From NCBI GenBank assembly GCA_016125555.1, contig WGLN01000008.1, forward strand, positions 179,282 to 243,281: a stretch of 64,000 nucleotides of DNA, in the 5' to 3' direction. Below the pieces are notes generated by a model. The model had not been told where the DNA came from. It made no database searches and saw only the letters and a program-made list of their open reading frames with translations. The translations under genes and the position numbers were made by a program. This document shows, one piece after another, positions 44,406 to 52,923 of the stretch. How positions within the stretch are numbered: position 1 is the stretch's first letter; the number at the start of each line of letters is the position of its first letter. The stretch is from Porphyrobacter sp. GTDB taxonomy: Bacteria; Pseudomonadota; Alphaproteobacteria; Sphingomonadales; Sphingomonadaceae.

Positions 44406-45136
44406 CACGGCCCGCCTGCGCCGCCGGTCAGTTGATTGATGATCGCGTTGATCACCGCCTCGGTGCCGTTCGGCAGCTTGGCGAGCGGATCGCCCTGGTC
44501 TTCCGGGACCGATTGCGGGGCGAGCGCGATCGAGGCGATCGCCTGGTTGTCGAGATCGTTGGGCGCGGCACTGCTGCGTGCAAGCCTGCCGATCACGCGC
44601 TCGACATTCGGCGTGCCGCCTTCATCGATGCCGCCGCGCAGCAGGCGTTCCTCGGCCGAGAGCGCCTCGGGCGCGCGCGGGGCGAATTCGCCCGAGCGGG
44701 TCTCGATCCGGTTGCGGCACAGCGTCAGGATCGCCGCCACCGCCGGCGGATGGTCGCAGATGTCGCTGCCTTCGATCGCCTCGAGCAGCACCCGGCGCTC
44801 GTTGGGGCTGAGCTGCGAAAGCGTCGCCTCGAGTTCGGCGGGGGAGAGTTGCGCGACAGCCGGGCGACCTTCCCCGGTAGCGGTAAGCTGCGCGGTCTCG
44901 CGGCCCGCGTCGCTGCGGGTCAGCTGTTCGCTGGCGACAGGGTCGGGCTGCGCGGCGGGAGCGGGCGCGGGCGTCGCCAGATAGGCCTTGGCGGATTGGC
45001 GCGCGGCGTCTTGCTGCCCGATCTGCACCGTCTCGACCTGGCTTCCCTGCGCTCGCTCCTGCGCGAGTGCCGGCACGGTGCCGCCGGCGGCGAGCGCGAG
45101 CGCGGCCATCATGCGCAAGGAACCGTCGCCGATCAC
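44405..45136 (-). CDS. secreted protein of unknown function coupled to curlin and csgH
   Basis: A 243-residue exported protein with no recognised domain. A GTG start (45136) overlaps the stop of the preceding curlin gene (GTGA), giving a signal peptide IGDGSLRMMAALALAAGGT ending ...PALA. The mature part has a central AQLSPAELEATLSQLSPNER segment, a two-Cys stretch SDICDHPPAVAAILTLCRNR, and a C-terminal AVINAIINQLTGGAGG. Its place between a curlin and CsgH, with overlaps on both sides, makes it a candidate curli assembly factor (inference). The alternative ATG start is at 45112. Confidence 0.6.
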   Translation of the reverse strand: MIGDGSLRMMAALALAAGGTVPALAQERAQGSQVETVQIGQQDAARQSAKAYLATPAPAPAAQPDPVASEQLTRSDAGRETAQLTATGEGRPAVAQLSPAELEATLSQLSPNERRVLLEAIEGSDICDHPPAVAAILTLCRNRIETRSGEFAPRAPEALSAEERLLRGGIDEGGTPNVERVIGRLARSSAAPNDLDNQAIASIALAPQSVPEDQGDPLAKLPNGTEAVINAIINQLTGGAGGP

Positions 45137-45783
45137 GGCCCTGGCGGCGGCGCGAATTGCGCGCCGGTGTTGCTTTGGGTGACCTGCATCGCCTGTCCGC
45201 CGTCCTGCACGATCTGAAGGTCGGACAGGCCGCTGCCGATCTGGTTCCATTCGAGCCGGTTGCCGATCCCGGTCTGGGTCGCGGTCATGGCGTTCCCGTC
45301 CCCGTCCTGCGAGAGCAGCGCTTCGTTGTCGCTGCCGTCCTGACGCAGGAGGATGCGATTGTCGTTCCCGGTCTGGTACACGGTCGCCGAGCTCACGGAA
45401 CCGGCGGCGCTTTCGTTCTGCGACACGTCGAGGAGATTGCGGCTCCCTTGTTGCGCGATCAGCAGCGCGGTCTTGCCCGTGCCGTCCTGATCGAGCCGTG
45501 CGACGTTCTCGTCGCCCTCTTGGGCGACCTGCGCGTCGTGCGCGGCGCTGCCTCCTTGGTCGAGCGTGGCGGTGTTGTCGTTGCCGTTCTGCGCGATCCG
45601 CGCGGAGGCAGCAGAGTTCTGCTGATTGACCGTCGCGCGATTGCCGTCACCGATCTGGCTGACGAAGACGCCGCTGTCGGTGGCCGACTGGGCCATGGCC
45701 GCGGGGGCGAGAAGGCCGAGCGCAAGACCGGCGGCCAAGGCCGCGCGTCCGGTGCGCGATCGCGATGCAGCATCCATCCTCAT
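45133..45783 (-). CDS. curlin-repeat protein, small (216 aa), possible nucleator or minor subunit
   Basis: A secreted amyloid-type subunit. Signal peptide to about residue 31 (AMA-Q), then seven or eight repeats of about 22 residues in the curlin pattern, for example VSQIGDGNRATVNQQN, IAQNGNDNTATLDQGG and VYQTGNDNRILLRQDG. The C-terminal FAPPPGP is proline-rich. It is the shortest of four such genes in a row and is followed, with overlaps, by the unknown 243-aa protein and csgH. Its size and position suggest a CsgB-like nucleator (inference). Confidence 0.82.
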   Translation of the reverse strand: MRMDAASRSRTGRAALAAGLALGLLAPAAMAQSATDSGVFVSQIGDGNRATVNQQNSAASARIAQNGNDNTATLDQGGSAAHDAQVAQEGDENVARLDQDGTGKTALLIAQQGSRNLLDVSQNESAAGSVSSATVYQTGNDNRILLRQDGSDNEALLSQDGDGNAMTATQTGIGNRLEWNQIGSGLSDLQIVQDGGQAMQVTQSNTGAQFAPPPGP

Positions 45784-45847
45784 GGCGGAACCTTATCCTG
45801 AAATGCGTATCCGGGCGAGCGCGAAGTCCCGCCCGGACCGCGGAGCG

Positions 45848-45877
45848 GGCGGGCGGGCCGGAATCGGCCCGCCCGCC
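45848..45877. other. 13-bp perfect hairpin between two curlin genes
   Basis: GGCGGGCGGGCCG-GAAT-CGGCCCGCCCGCC forms a very stable 13-bp stem with a 4-base loop, in the 110-base gap between the 373-aa and 216-aa curlin genes. No T-run follows. It is a likely mRNA-stability or partial-termination element that would set different levels for the two sides of the message. Confidence 0.7.
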
Positions 45878-45893
45878 TCGCGTCGGCCGTTTG

Positions 45894-47015
45894 TCAGAGC
45901 GGCGGAGCGAAGGGGTTGACCCCCGAGCCCTGCGTGACGTTGGCGGTGTTGCCGGTGCCGTTCTGGGTCACTGTCGAGGTGTTGTTCGCACTAAACTGGA
46001 GAACGGTGGCGACATTGTTGTCGCCGGTCTGGCTGATGGTCGAGGTGTTGCCGTCGCCCTGCTGGAAGAGATAGGCGCCGTTCTCGTTGCCGCCGCCCTG
46101 GGTGACGGTGGAGCTGCCGCCTTCGCCTTCCTGACGAATGTCGGCAATCGAGTTGTCGCCGTCGGCGAGGTTCTGGTTGACCAGCGAGTAGTTGTCCGCC
46201 GAGAGCTGCTCGACATAGACCTCGTTCGAGAAGCCGCCCTGATTGACGGTGCTTTCGCTGAGGCCGTCGCCGATGCCGAAGTTGAAGGCCGTCTGGTTGA
46301 CACTGACATAGCCACTGTCACCGGTCTGGGTCACGAAGCTGTCGTTCTCGTCGCCTTGCTGATTGACTTCCGCGACGTTGAGGCCGCCGCTCTGGGTCAC
46401 TTTGCTCTCGTTGAAGAACGAGGCGATCTGATTGACGGTCGCTTCGTTCCCGTCACCGGTGTTCTGGGTGACCAGCGAACGGTTCGAGAAGCCTGCGTTG
46501 AAGTCCAGCTCGTCGCCCTGGTTGACGTCGGCGCGGTTGCCGTCCGAGTCCTGGGTCACGGTCGAGTCATTGCCCGAGCTGTACTGGTCGACAAAGGCGA
46601 AGTTGCCGTTGCCGCCTTGGGTGACGCTCGAGCTGTTGGTTTCGAAGAAGTCCGAAGCGCCCTGATTCACCACGGCGAGGTTGGTATTGCCGGTCTGCAG
46701 GACGGTCGAATCATTGGCGTATTCGTCGACGCCGAGCGGGCCGGCGACCAGGTCGCTCTGGGTGACGGTGGCTTCGTTGCTGTCACCGGTCTGATCGAGA
46801 TCCGAATTGCTGCCGCCGGTGCCTTCCTGGTTCACGGTGGCCTTGTTGTTGGCGGTTTCCTGATAGATGTCCGAAACGTCGTTGGCGCCGGTCTGGTTGA
46901 CCGTGGCTTCCTGGGCGGAGCCCTGCTGCTCGACCGTCGAGCTGTTGTCCTGCGCGAAGGCCGGAGCGGCCATCGCCAGCGCCAGGATCGAGGCGCCCGC
47001 AAAGATCGTCTTCAT
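45894..47015 (-). CDS. curlin-repeat protein (373 aa)
   Basis: A secreted amyloid-type protein. Signal peptide MKTIFAGASILALAMAAPAFA, then about fifteen Gln/Asn/Gly repeats of about 20-24 residues (TVEQQGSAQEATVNQTG, DLDQTGDSNEATVTQ, VTQDSDGNRADVNQGD), more varied in spacing than the other paralogues, and a C-terminal NPFAPPL. A stronger ribosome binding site (AGGAG) precedes its ATG. It is one of three long curlins that would form the fibre; no sorting signal besides the N-terminal signal peptide is seen. Confidence 0.85.
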   Translation of the reverse strand: MKTIFAGASILALAMAAPAFAQDNSSTVEQQGSAQEATVNQTGANDVSDIYQETANNKATVNQEGTGGSNSDLDQTGDSNEATVTQSDLVAGPLGVDEYANDSTVLQTGNTNLAVVNQGASDFFETNSSSVTQGGNGNFAFVDQYSSGNDSTVTQDSDGNRADVNQGDELDFNAGFSNRSLVTQNTGDGNEATVNQIASFFNESKVTQSGGLNVAEVNQQGDENDSFVTQTGDSGYVSVNQTAFNFGIGDGLSESTVNQGGFSNEVYVEQLSADNYSLVNQNLADGDNSIADIRQEGEGGSSTVTQGGGNENGAYLFQQGDGNTSTISQTGDNNVATVLQFSANNTSTVTQNGTGNTANVTQGSGVNPFAPPL

Positions 47016-47132
47016 TCGATTTCTCCTTGGTTAGATCAGTTTGACTGCGACTTGATGGAACGTTGACCCGGGGTCTGGTGCCCCGGTGTGAGGACCGGAC
47101 GGACCGCGCTGGACCCGCCCGGGAACGGGTGA

Positions 47133-48698
47133 TCAGGGCGGGGGCGGAGGACCCTGCGTGACGGTCGCCATGTTGCCGGTGCCGCCCTGGGTGAGGGTCG
47201 AGCTGTTGCCCGAGGTAGTCTGGTAGATGTTGGCATCGTTGCTGCTGCCGCCCTGGGTGATGGTGGAGGCGTTCAGCGACGTGCCGCTCGCCTGTAGCAG
47301 GTTGGCTTCGTTGCCGAGGCCCGATTGGGTGAGATTGGATTCCCCGTCGCTCCCCATCTGCACGACGTCCGCGGTGTTGCCGACGCCGCCCGCGAGCTGC
47401 TGGAGCCGCGAGACATTGCCCGATCCGCCGCCGACCTGGTCGACATAGGCGATGTCATTGGAGCCGTTCTGCTCGATGAAGGAGGCCTGGTCCTCGCCGT
47501 TCTGATTGACGGTCGCGGTCGAGGCGGGCGATCCGGCATTGTCCTGGCGGATATCGGACAGGTTGCCGAACCCGGTCTGGATCAGCGTCGCCTCGGTGCG
47601 GCCGGTGCCGGTCTGGATCACCCGCGAGAAGTTCGCCCGCACGCTGTCGGTCCCGCCGCTGATGAGGTTGTCAACCGCGGTTCCGGTGACGATGCCCGAG
47701 GTGTCGGTCGAGTTCTGGGTGATGCTGATCAGCCCGCTGCCCGAAGACTGCTGGATGAAGCTGTCGTTGCCGTCGGCGTTCTGGATCACCTGCAGGCTGC
47801 TGGTGAGCCCGCCGCCGGCCGCCTTGTTCTCCTGCTCGACCCGCGACAGGTTGTCGCTGCCGCTCTGGATGATGTTGACCATCTGGTTGTTGAAGGCGGG
47901 GTTGGAAAGGCCGTTGATCCCGGTCTGCACCACCGAGGAGATGTTGTTGTCCCCGGTCTGGCTGACCCGGGCGCGCATGGTGTTGTTGTTGGCGACGGTC
48001 CCCTGGATGATCACCGAATCGTTGCGATCGCCGACCTGGTCGCTGCGCGCCTGGAAGCCCCGGCCGCTGGCGAGCTGGTAGACTTCGGCGTTGTTGAGGT
48101 TGCCGTTCTGCGTGATGCCGTTGTTGCCGCCGCTGCCGATGCTCGAATTGCCCGACTGCTGGAACGCGACCGCGGTGTTGCCGTCGCCGCCGAACTGGCG
48201 GATCGAGGCGGTGCTGTCGAGCTTGGTCTGGCCTGCACCATCCTGTTCGAGATAGGCGGTGTTGGCGCCGGTCTGGTTGACGAAGGCGCTGAAGTTGCGG
48301 GTGCCGAGCTGGCGGACGGTGGAATCCGCTCCGTCGCCGTTCTGGTTGACCGTGGCGCGGGTCGGATAATTTCCGCTGATCCCGGTGCCGGACTGGAGCA
48401 CGTAGGAGGTGGCGTTGGTGCCGCTCTGGTTGACAGTCACGCCCACCGGGTTGCCGCCGACCGAACCGTCGATCTGGTCGACGTCCGAGACGTTGCCGCT
48501 GCCGGTCTGGGTGACGCTGGTCTTCAGGCCCGTTCCGCTCTGGGTGACCAGCGAGCAGTTGTTGGCGTCCGGCGGGCAATCGCTGGTCGCGGGAGCCGGC
48601 GTGGGCGTCAGCGGGTCGGCGGGCGCTGACTGGGCGAGCGCGCTGCCCGCGGCGGAGAGCGCGAAAAGCGAGGCGCTCGTGAGTATGGCTTTGTTCAT
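47133..48698 (-). CDS. curlin-repeat protein (521 aa)
   Basis: A secreted amyloid-type protein with a signal peptide to about residue 24 (ALA-Q), a Pro-rich collar with a Cys pair (DCPPDANNCSLVTQ near 41-54), then more than twenty Gln/Asn-rich repeats (TSVTQTGSGNVSDVDQ, ATVNQNGDGADSTVRQLG) and a poly-Pro end GPPPPP. The Cys pair is absent from the other paralogues and may form a disulfide before secretion. A GTG one codon upstream is an alternative start. The gap of 111 bases to the next curlin resembles the gap after this one. Confidence 0.85.
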   Translation of the reverse strand: MNKAILTSASLFALSAAGSALAQSAPADPLTPTPAPATSDCPPDANNCSLVTQSGTGLKTSVTQTGSGNVSDVDQIDGSVGGNPVGVTVNQSGTNATSYVLQSGTGISGNYPTRATVNQNGDGADSTVRQLGTRNFSAFVNQTGANTAYLEQDGAGQTKLDSTASIRQFGGDGNTAVAFQQSGNSSIGSGGNNGITQNGNLNNAEVYQLASGRGFQARSDQVGDRNDSVIIQGTVANNNTMRARVSQTGDNNISSVVQTGINGLSNPAFNNQMVNIIQSGSDNLSRVEQENKAAGGGLTSSLQVIQNADGNDSFIQQSSGSGLISITQNSTDTSGIVTGTAVDNLISGGTDSVRANFSRVIQTGTGRTEATLIQTGFGNLSDIRQDNAGSPASTATVNQNGEDQASFIEQNGSNDIAYVDQVGGGSGNVSRLQQLAGGVGNTADVVQMGSDGESNLTQSGLGNEANLLQASGTSLNASTITQGGSSNDANIYQTTSGNSSTLTQGGTGNMATVTQGPPPPP

Positions 48699-48812
48699 CA
48701 CTTCGATCCTTTCGTCTGGTGACGTGCGACCGCCGCCGTTTCATTGGTTCCGGAGTCTTGCGCCCCGGCTGTAAGGCCCGGCGCGCTGTGCAGCCCGCCG
48801 GGAGGATTGCGA

Positions 48813-51071
48813 TCAGGGCGCCGAGGGGACGTTCTGATTGACGTTGATGGTGTTGCTGGAGCCGCCCTGGGTCACGTTCGAGGTGTTGTTGGTGGCCGCC
48901 TGCTTGACGGTCGCGGTGTTCGACACGCCGCTCTGGATGATGGTGCTGTCATTCAACAGCCCGTCCTGTTCGAGCGTGGCGGTAAGGCTGTTGCCGCTCT
49001 GGGTGATCTCGGATTCGCCGAGGTCGCCCGACTGGGTCACGGTCGCGCCATTGTCCGTGTTGGCGTTGGAGCCGCTGTTGTAGAACTGCTGGGTCACGCT
49101 CGAGGTGTTGCCCGCGCCGATCTGCTCGACATAGACGGTGCTGGCGATCGAGCGCTGGAACACGTCCGAGGTGTTGCCGTCGCCCGACTGGATCACGGTC
49201 GCGGTGTAGGGGCCGAAGCCGCTGCCGGCACTTGAGAGCCCCTGCTCGGTGGTGGCGGTGTTGCCGTCGCCGCTCTGGGTCAGCGAGCTGTTGCCGTCGC
49301 GCAGGAACTGGCGGACCGTGCCGGTGTTGCCGTCGCCGCTCTGGGTGACGTTGCTGAGGTTGTCATCGTCGGTCGGGCCGGTGCTGTTGGTCCCCTGCTG
49401 GACCGTGATCATGTTGCCGTCGCCTTCCTGCGTGATGTTGCTGGTCTGACGGCGCGAGAAGTAGCCCTGCGTCACCGACGCGGTGTTGCCGTCGGCGCCG
49501 ACCTTCTGGTCGATGTTGCTGACCGAGTTGATCGAGCGCTGGTTGACGGTGGCGGTGTTGTCGTCGCCCGCCTGCGTGGTGTTCACGGTGCTCAGGCTGT
49601 TGCCGATGCTTGCCGCGTCGAGCTGGGTGGTGGTCGCGGTGTTGCCGCTGCCCGATTGCAGGATGTTGGCGGTGTAGTTGCTCGTCGACTGGGTCAGCGT
49701 GCTGGTGTTGCCGGGGCCGGTCTGGTCGATATTGGCGATCTGGCCCGAGCCGCTCTGGGTGACGGTCGAGGTGTTTTCCTGGGCGAGCTGCAGCACGTCG
49801 GCATCGTTGTTCGAACCCGACTGGGTGATGGTCGAGCCGTTCTCGTCCCCGGTCTGGTCGACGACGATTTTCTGCTGGTTGCCCGACTGGGTGACCGTGC
49901 TCTGATTGGTGGGCGAGGCGGTGAGCGCCGACAGGTCCTCGCCCGTCTGGGTGACGCTGACGGTGCTTCCGAAGGCGCTCTGGGTGATCTCGGAGGAGTT
50001 GCGCCCGAAGGTTCCGCCCTGGGTGACCGTCGCCGAGGAGTTGGCGCCGCTCTGGCCGATGGTCGAGACATTGAAATCGGCGTTCTGAGTGACGGTTGCG
50101 ACCTCGTCGGCCGCCTCCTGGGTGACGGTGGACTGGTTGCTGTTGCCCGTTTGGGTCACACCGGCGTCCGCGCGCAGACCGCTCTGCGTGATTTCCGACT
50201 TGTTGAGAACACCCGTCTGGATGAGATCGGCGAACTGGTCCTGCCCGGACTGGCTGATCTCGGAATTATTGTTGTTCCCGACCTGCCACACGCCGAGCCG
50301 CACGTCGGTCGTTTCGATCGGCAGGCCGTTGGGGTTGTTGGGATCGCCGACATCGCCGTTGTTGCTGGTCTGGTCGATGCTCGAGAAGTTGCCGTCCCCG
50401 CCTTCCTGCCGGACGCCGGCGGTGTTGCCGAAGTTCGACTGGCGGATTTCCGAGGTGTTCGCGCCGTCCTGGTAGACCTCGACCTTCATCGGGCCGCCGT
50501 TCTGGATGACCAGCGAGTTCGCGGCGCCGCTTTCCTGAATGACCTCGGTGCGCTGGTTGGTGCCGGTCTGGGTGATGCGGCTAACCGCATCGACCGTGCC
50601 CTCGTTCTGCTGCACCCGGACATTGCCGGTATTGCCCGTCTGGCTGACCAGCGAGCCGGTGAAGGTCGGGCTGTCGGAATCCGTGTTCTTGCCCGAGCCG
50701 AGGCCGCGCTGGACGACGCTCACCTGGTTGCTGCCGCCACCGCCGCTATTGTCCTGCACCACCAGCGAGTTCATGTCCTCGCTTGCCGCGGTCTGGGTCA
50801 CCGTGGCGGTGTTGTCGCCGGTCTGGTCGACGTCCGAATAGCTGCCAGTGCCTGCCTGGGTCACCGTTGCGACGTTAGCAATGTTGGGCGCGCCGCCGAT
50901 CGGCGTGCTGTCCTGATCGACCTCGGCTTCGTTGCCCGAACCGGTTTGCGTCACGTTGGCCTGGCCGTTGGTGCCGGTCTGCACGACGCCGCTGGTATTG
51001 TCCTGGCCGAGAGCCGGAGCGGCGATGGCGAGCGCCAGAAGGGACACTCCCGCGGTCATGGTCTTCTTCAT
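48813..51071 (-). CDS. curlin-repeat protein, very large (752 aa)
   Basis: The largest of the amyloid-type proteins, about five times the length of E. coli CsgA (about 151 residues). Signal peptide MKKTMTAGVSLLALAIAAPA, then roughly thirty or more repeats with alternating Q-x-G/N and hydrophobic positions (NVTQTGSGNEAEVDQD, VTQSGDGNTGTVRQF, TVKQAATNNTSNVTQGG) and a short VPSAP end. AGGAAGG precedes the ATG. The first structural gene after csgF-csgG, with its own 403-base upstream region. Expected to form long fibres after export by CsgG. Confidence 0.88.
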   Translation of the reverse strand: MKKTMTAGVSLLALAIAAPALGQDNTSGVVQTGTNGQANVTQTGSGNEAEVDQDSTPIGGAPNIANVATVTQAGTGSYSDVDQTGDNTATVTQTAASEDMNSLVVQDNSGGGGSNQVSVVQRGLGSGKNTDSDSPTFTGSLVSQTGNTGNVRVQQNEGTVDAVSRITQTGTNQRTEVIQESGAANSLVIQNGGPMKVEVYQDGANTSEIRQSNFGNTAGVRQEGGDGNFSSIDQTSNNGDVGDPNNPNGLPIETTDVRLGVWQVGNNNNSEISQSGQDQFADLIQTGVLNKSEITQSGLRADAGVTQTGNSNQSTVTQEAADEVATVTQNADFNVSTIGQSGANSSATVTQGGTFGRNSSEITQSAFGSTVSVTQTGEDLSALTASPTNQSTVTQSGNQQKIVVDQTGDENGSTITQSGSNNDADVLQLAQENTSTVTQSGSGQIANIDQTGPGNTSTLTQSTSNYTANILQSGSGNTATTTQLDAASIGNSLSTVNTTQAGDDNTATVNQRSINSVSNIDQKVGADGNTASVTQGYFSRRQTSNITQEGDGNMITVQQGTNSTGPTDDDNLSNVTQSGDGNTGTVRQFLRDGNSSLTQSGDGNTATTEQGLSSAGSGFGPYTATVIQSGDGNTSDVFQRSIASTVYVEQIGAGNTSSVTQQFYNSGSNANTDNGATVTQSGDLGESEITQSGNSLTATLEQDGLLNDSTIIQSGVSNTATVKQAATNNTSNVTQGGSSNTINVNQNVPSAP

Positions 51072-51474
51072 TTTCGTGCCTTCCTGGTGCGTTTTTCCGG
51101 TGTGTTCAGTGATCGGCGGTCATCGCGCCGCCCTTGCCGGGCCGCAGGCGATCGCCGAAACTGCTGCTGGTGCGGTGGAGCGCAGGGGCTGGTGTGATTG
51201 CGCCCGGTGCGAAAGGGACAGCGGCGGCACAGACGCCGGCGACATGCGGCGCGGCGATGTCCAAGCTCTCTGTCACGTTGCTCCCCCCCGGGAAATCGCG
51301 ACCCTGCCGGGTGGCTGGCGTCGTTCCACGTCAGTCCGGACCGGCAAGGCCCATCAAAACCTCACACGACGGCAATGTGCCGCGTGTCCTGCGTTTCGAC
51401 CCTTTGCGGCGCTGTTGCGCTCTCTGCTTTCGTCCGGGCGAGCCTCGATTGCCCGCCAGAAATCTCATCGCGCG
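51072..51474. other. 403-base non-coding region between csgG and the first curlin gene
   Basis: No gene is supported here. It must carry the leftward promoter of the 752-aa curlin. Pyrimidine-rich tracts such as TTGCTCCCCCCCGG are visible, but no clear operator or terminator could be fixed. The length, against about 110 bases between the other curlin genes, suggests a separate promoter for the structural genes. Confidence 0.45.
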
Positions 51475-52443
51475 TCAGGAACCCTCACGCTCGTCCTTGT
51501 CCTTGTCGATCACGGTCGGCGCGGTCAGCGAGCCGGCGCGCTTGACCGCCTTCTGGATGTCGCTGGCATCGTAAATCCCGTCGCGCTCGGCGCGGTAGGC
51601 GGCGAGCAGCGGCTGGGCGGCGGCCATGTCGTTGAAGCGCCACAGGTCGAGATCGACGCCCTCGAGCACCAGTCCGTAGACCGCCTTTTCGATCGCCTGT
51701 TGCAGCGCGACCTGATCGGGTTCGTTCGAGGTGATCCCGGCCTCAGCTTCGAGCAGCTCGCGGAAGGCCACGAACTTGAAGGCGTTGGCACCGATCGCCT
51801 GGCTGGCGATGGTCTTGGAAGCGGTGATGTTGGCCAGCACCTCGCCGGTGCGCACCGAAACCGCGCGCAGGTAGACGGTGACCGTGTCCTGGCGGTATTC
51901 GGTCCGCGCGCCGATCCCGAGGAATGCCGCGCCGGCGCCGCCGGTCACGGTGTTGGTGTCGTAGCCGACGATCCCGCCTTCGAGCAGCACGCCCGCGAAC
52001 AGCAGCGCGGGCAGGGCGTTGGGATCGACCTCCTGCTCGCCGAGATAGCGCTTGCGCATTTCGCCAATGATCTGGCGCTCGCGCAGCAGGTTGTCGAGCC
52101 GCTCGCGCTCGACCACGGTGAACCAGCTGCGGTTGCCGGCGTCCTGGAGCGCCTTGACCAGCATCGATCCGGCGCCCTGGGTGACCGCGCGCGAAAGCGT
52201 CTGGCCGACGTCGCTCGGCTTGAACTGCCCGGTCTGGTCGGTGAAACCGTAGACCGCGATCGCCACCTGCCGTTGCGGCGGCGGGAGCTGCATCAGCAGG
52301 TTCTGGGTCTGGGTCTTCTTCGGAAAATAGGCGAGGCTGGTGGTCGTCGGGATCGTGCTGCGCCCGTCCTGCGGGGCGCTCATGCAGCCTGCGAGCGACA
52401 GCGCGGCAAGGCTGACGAGCCCGGTGGAAAGCGGATAACGCAT
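51475..52443 (-). CDS. csgG: curli secretion channel CsgG
   Basis: Outer-membrane lipoprotein forming the nonameric pore for curlin export. 322 residues starting MRYPLSTG; signal peptide with lipobox LAGC near 17-20, then the CsgG core: VAIAVYGFTDQTGQFKPSD, SRAVTQGAGSMLVKALQDAG, WFTVVERERLDNLLRERQ, ALLFAGVLLEGGIVGYDTNT and YLRAVSVRTGEVLANITASK. It is the best-conserved marker of a true curli system. A TTG at 52458 overlapping the csgF stop (TTGA) is an alternative start. It sits right after csgF, so both are made from one message. Confidence 0.97.
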   Translation of the reverse strand: MRYPLSTGLVSLAALSLAGCMSAPQDGRSTIPTTTSLAYFPKKTQTQNLLMQLPPPQRQVAIAVYGFTDQTGQFKPSDVGQTLSRAVTQGAGSMLVKALQDAGNRSWFTVVERERLDNLLRERQIIGEMRKRYLGEQEVDPNALPALLFAGVLLEGGIVGYDTNTVTGGAGAAFLGIGARTEYRQDTVTVYLRAVSVRTGEVLANITASKTIASQAIGANAFKFVAFRELLEAEAGITSNEPDQVALQQAIEKAVYGLVLEGVDLDLWRFNDMAAAQPLLAAYRAERDGIYDASDIQKAVKRAGSLTAPTVIDKDKDEREGS

Positions 52444-52454
52444 CGCGACCGGCC

Positions 52455-52874
52455 TCAATTCACCTGAACGAACAGCGGCACCACGATCCGGGTTTCCTCG
52501 CCGGTCTCGTCGTTGCGGATGAGCAGGGTGACCTCGTCGAGCGAGCGGAAGAACTCGATGGTCTGCCCGCCGAAGGTGATGGTGCCCTGTTCCTGCGGAT
52601 TGTCGCCGAAGATCGCATCCACGATCTGCGAGGACAGTGCGGAGAGCAGGCGCGACTGGAGCTGGCGCGCGAAAATGTCGGCCTGCGAATTGGTCGAGCT
52701 CGAGCGCGGGTCACGGGTGTTGTTGTTGGCGTTGGCGACGCCGAGCACGTGGTTCGAGTTGAAGGGGTTGCCGCCGAAGGTCGGGCTGATCGGCTTGTAG
52801 ACCACGTCCTGCGCCGCCGCGGGCACTGCGACGCAGACCGCCGCGGCCAAAAGGCTCACCTTCAACAAGGTCAT
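52455..52874 (-). CDS. csgF: curli assembly protein CsgF
   Basis: Exported partner that caps the CsgG channel and links nucleation to secretion. 139 residues: signal peptide MTLLKVSLLAAAVCVAVPAA, then the hallmark VVYKPISPTFGGNPFNSNHV, which is the region that inserts into the CsgG pore, followed by a helical QADIFARQLQSRLLSALSSQ and a beta-rich C-terminus. The ATG at 52874 is chosen over one ten codons earlier because GAGGGGGAATA precedes it. First gene of the locus. Confidence 0.95.
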   Translation of the reverse strand: MTLLKVSLLAAAVCVAVPAAAQDVVYKPISPTFGGNPFNSNHVLGVANANNNTRDPRSSSTNSQADIFARQLQSRLLSALSSQIVDAIFGDNPQEQGTITFGGQTIEFFRSLDEVTLLIRNDETGEETRIVVPLFVQVN

Positions 52875-52923
52875 TATTCCCCCTCGCTCCACCATGTGGC
52901 GCATCTCGGGGTCATGACCCCTC

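Noticed and set aside
45133..51071. Misassembled tandem DNA repeats in the curlin genes
   Set aside because: The frames stay open and each gene has a separate signal peptide, ribosome binding site and stop; the repeats are at protein level and differ in DNA sequence.
51072..51474. A csgD-like regulator or csgE gene in the gap before the first curlin
   Set aside because: No open frame with the expected motifs or a signal peptide is present.
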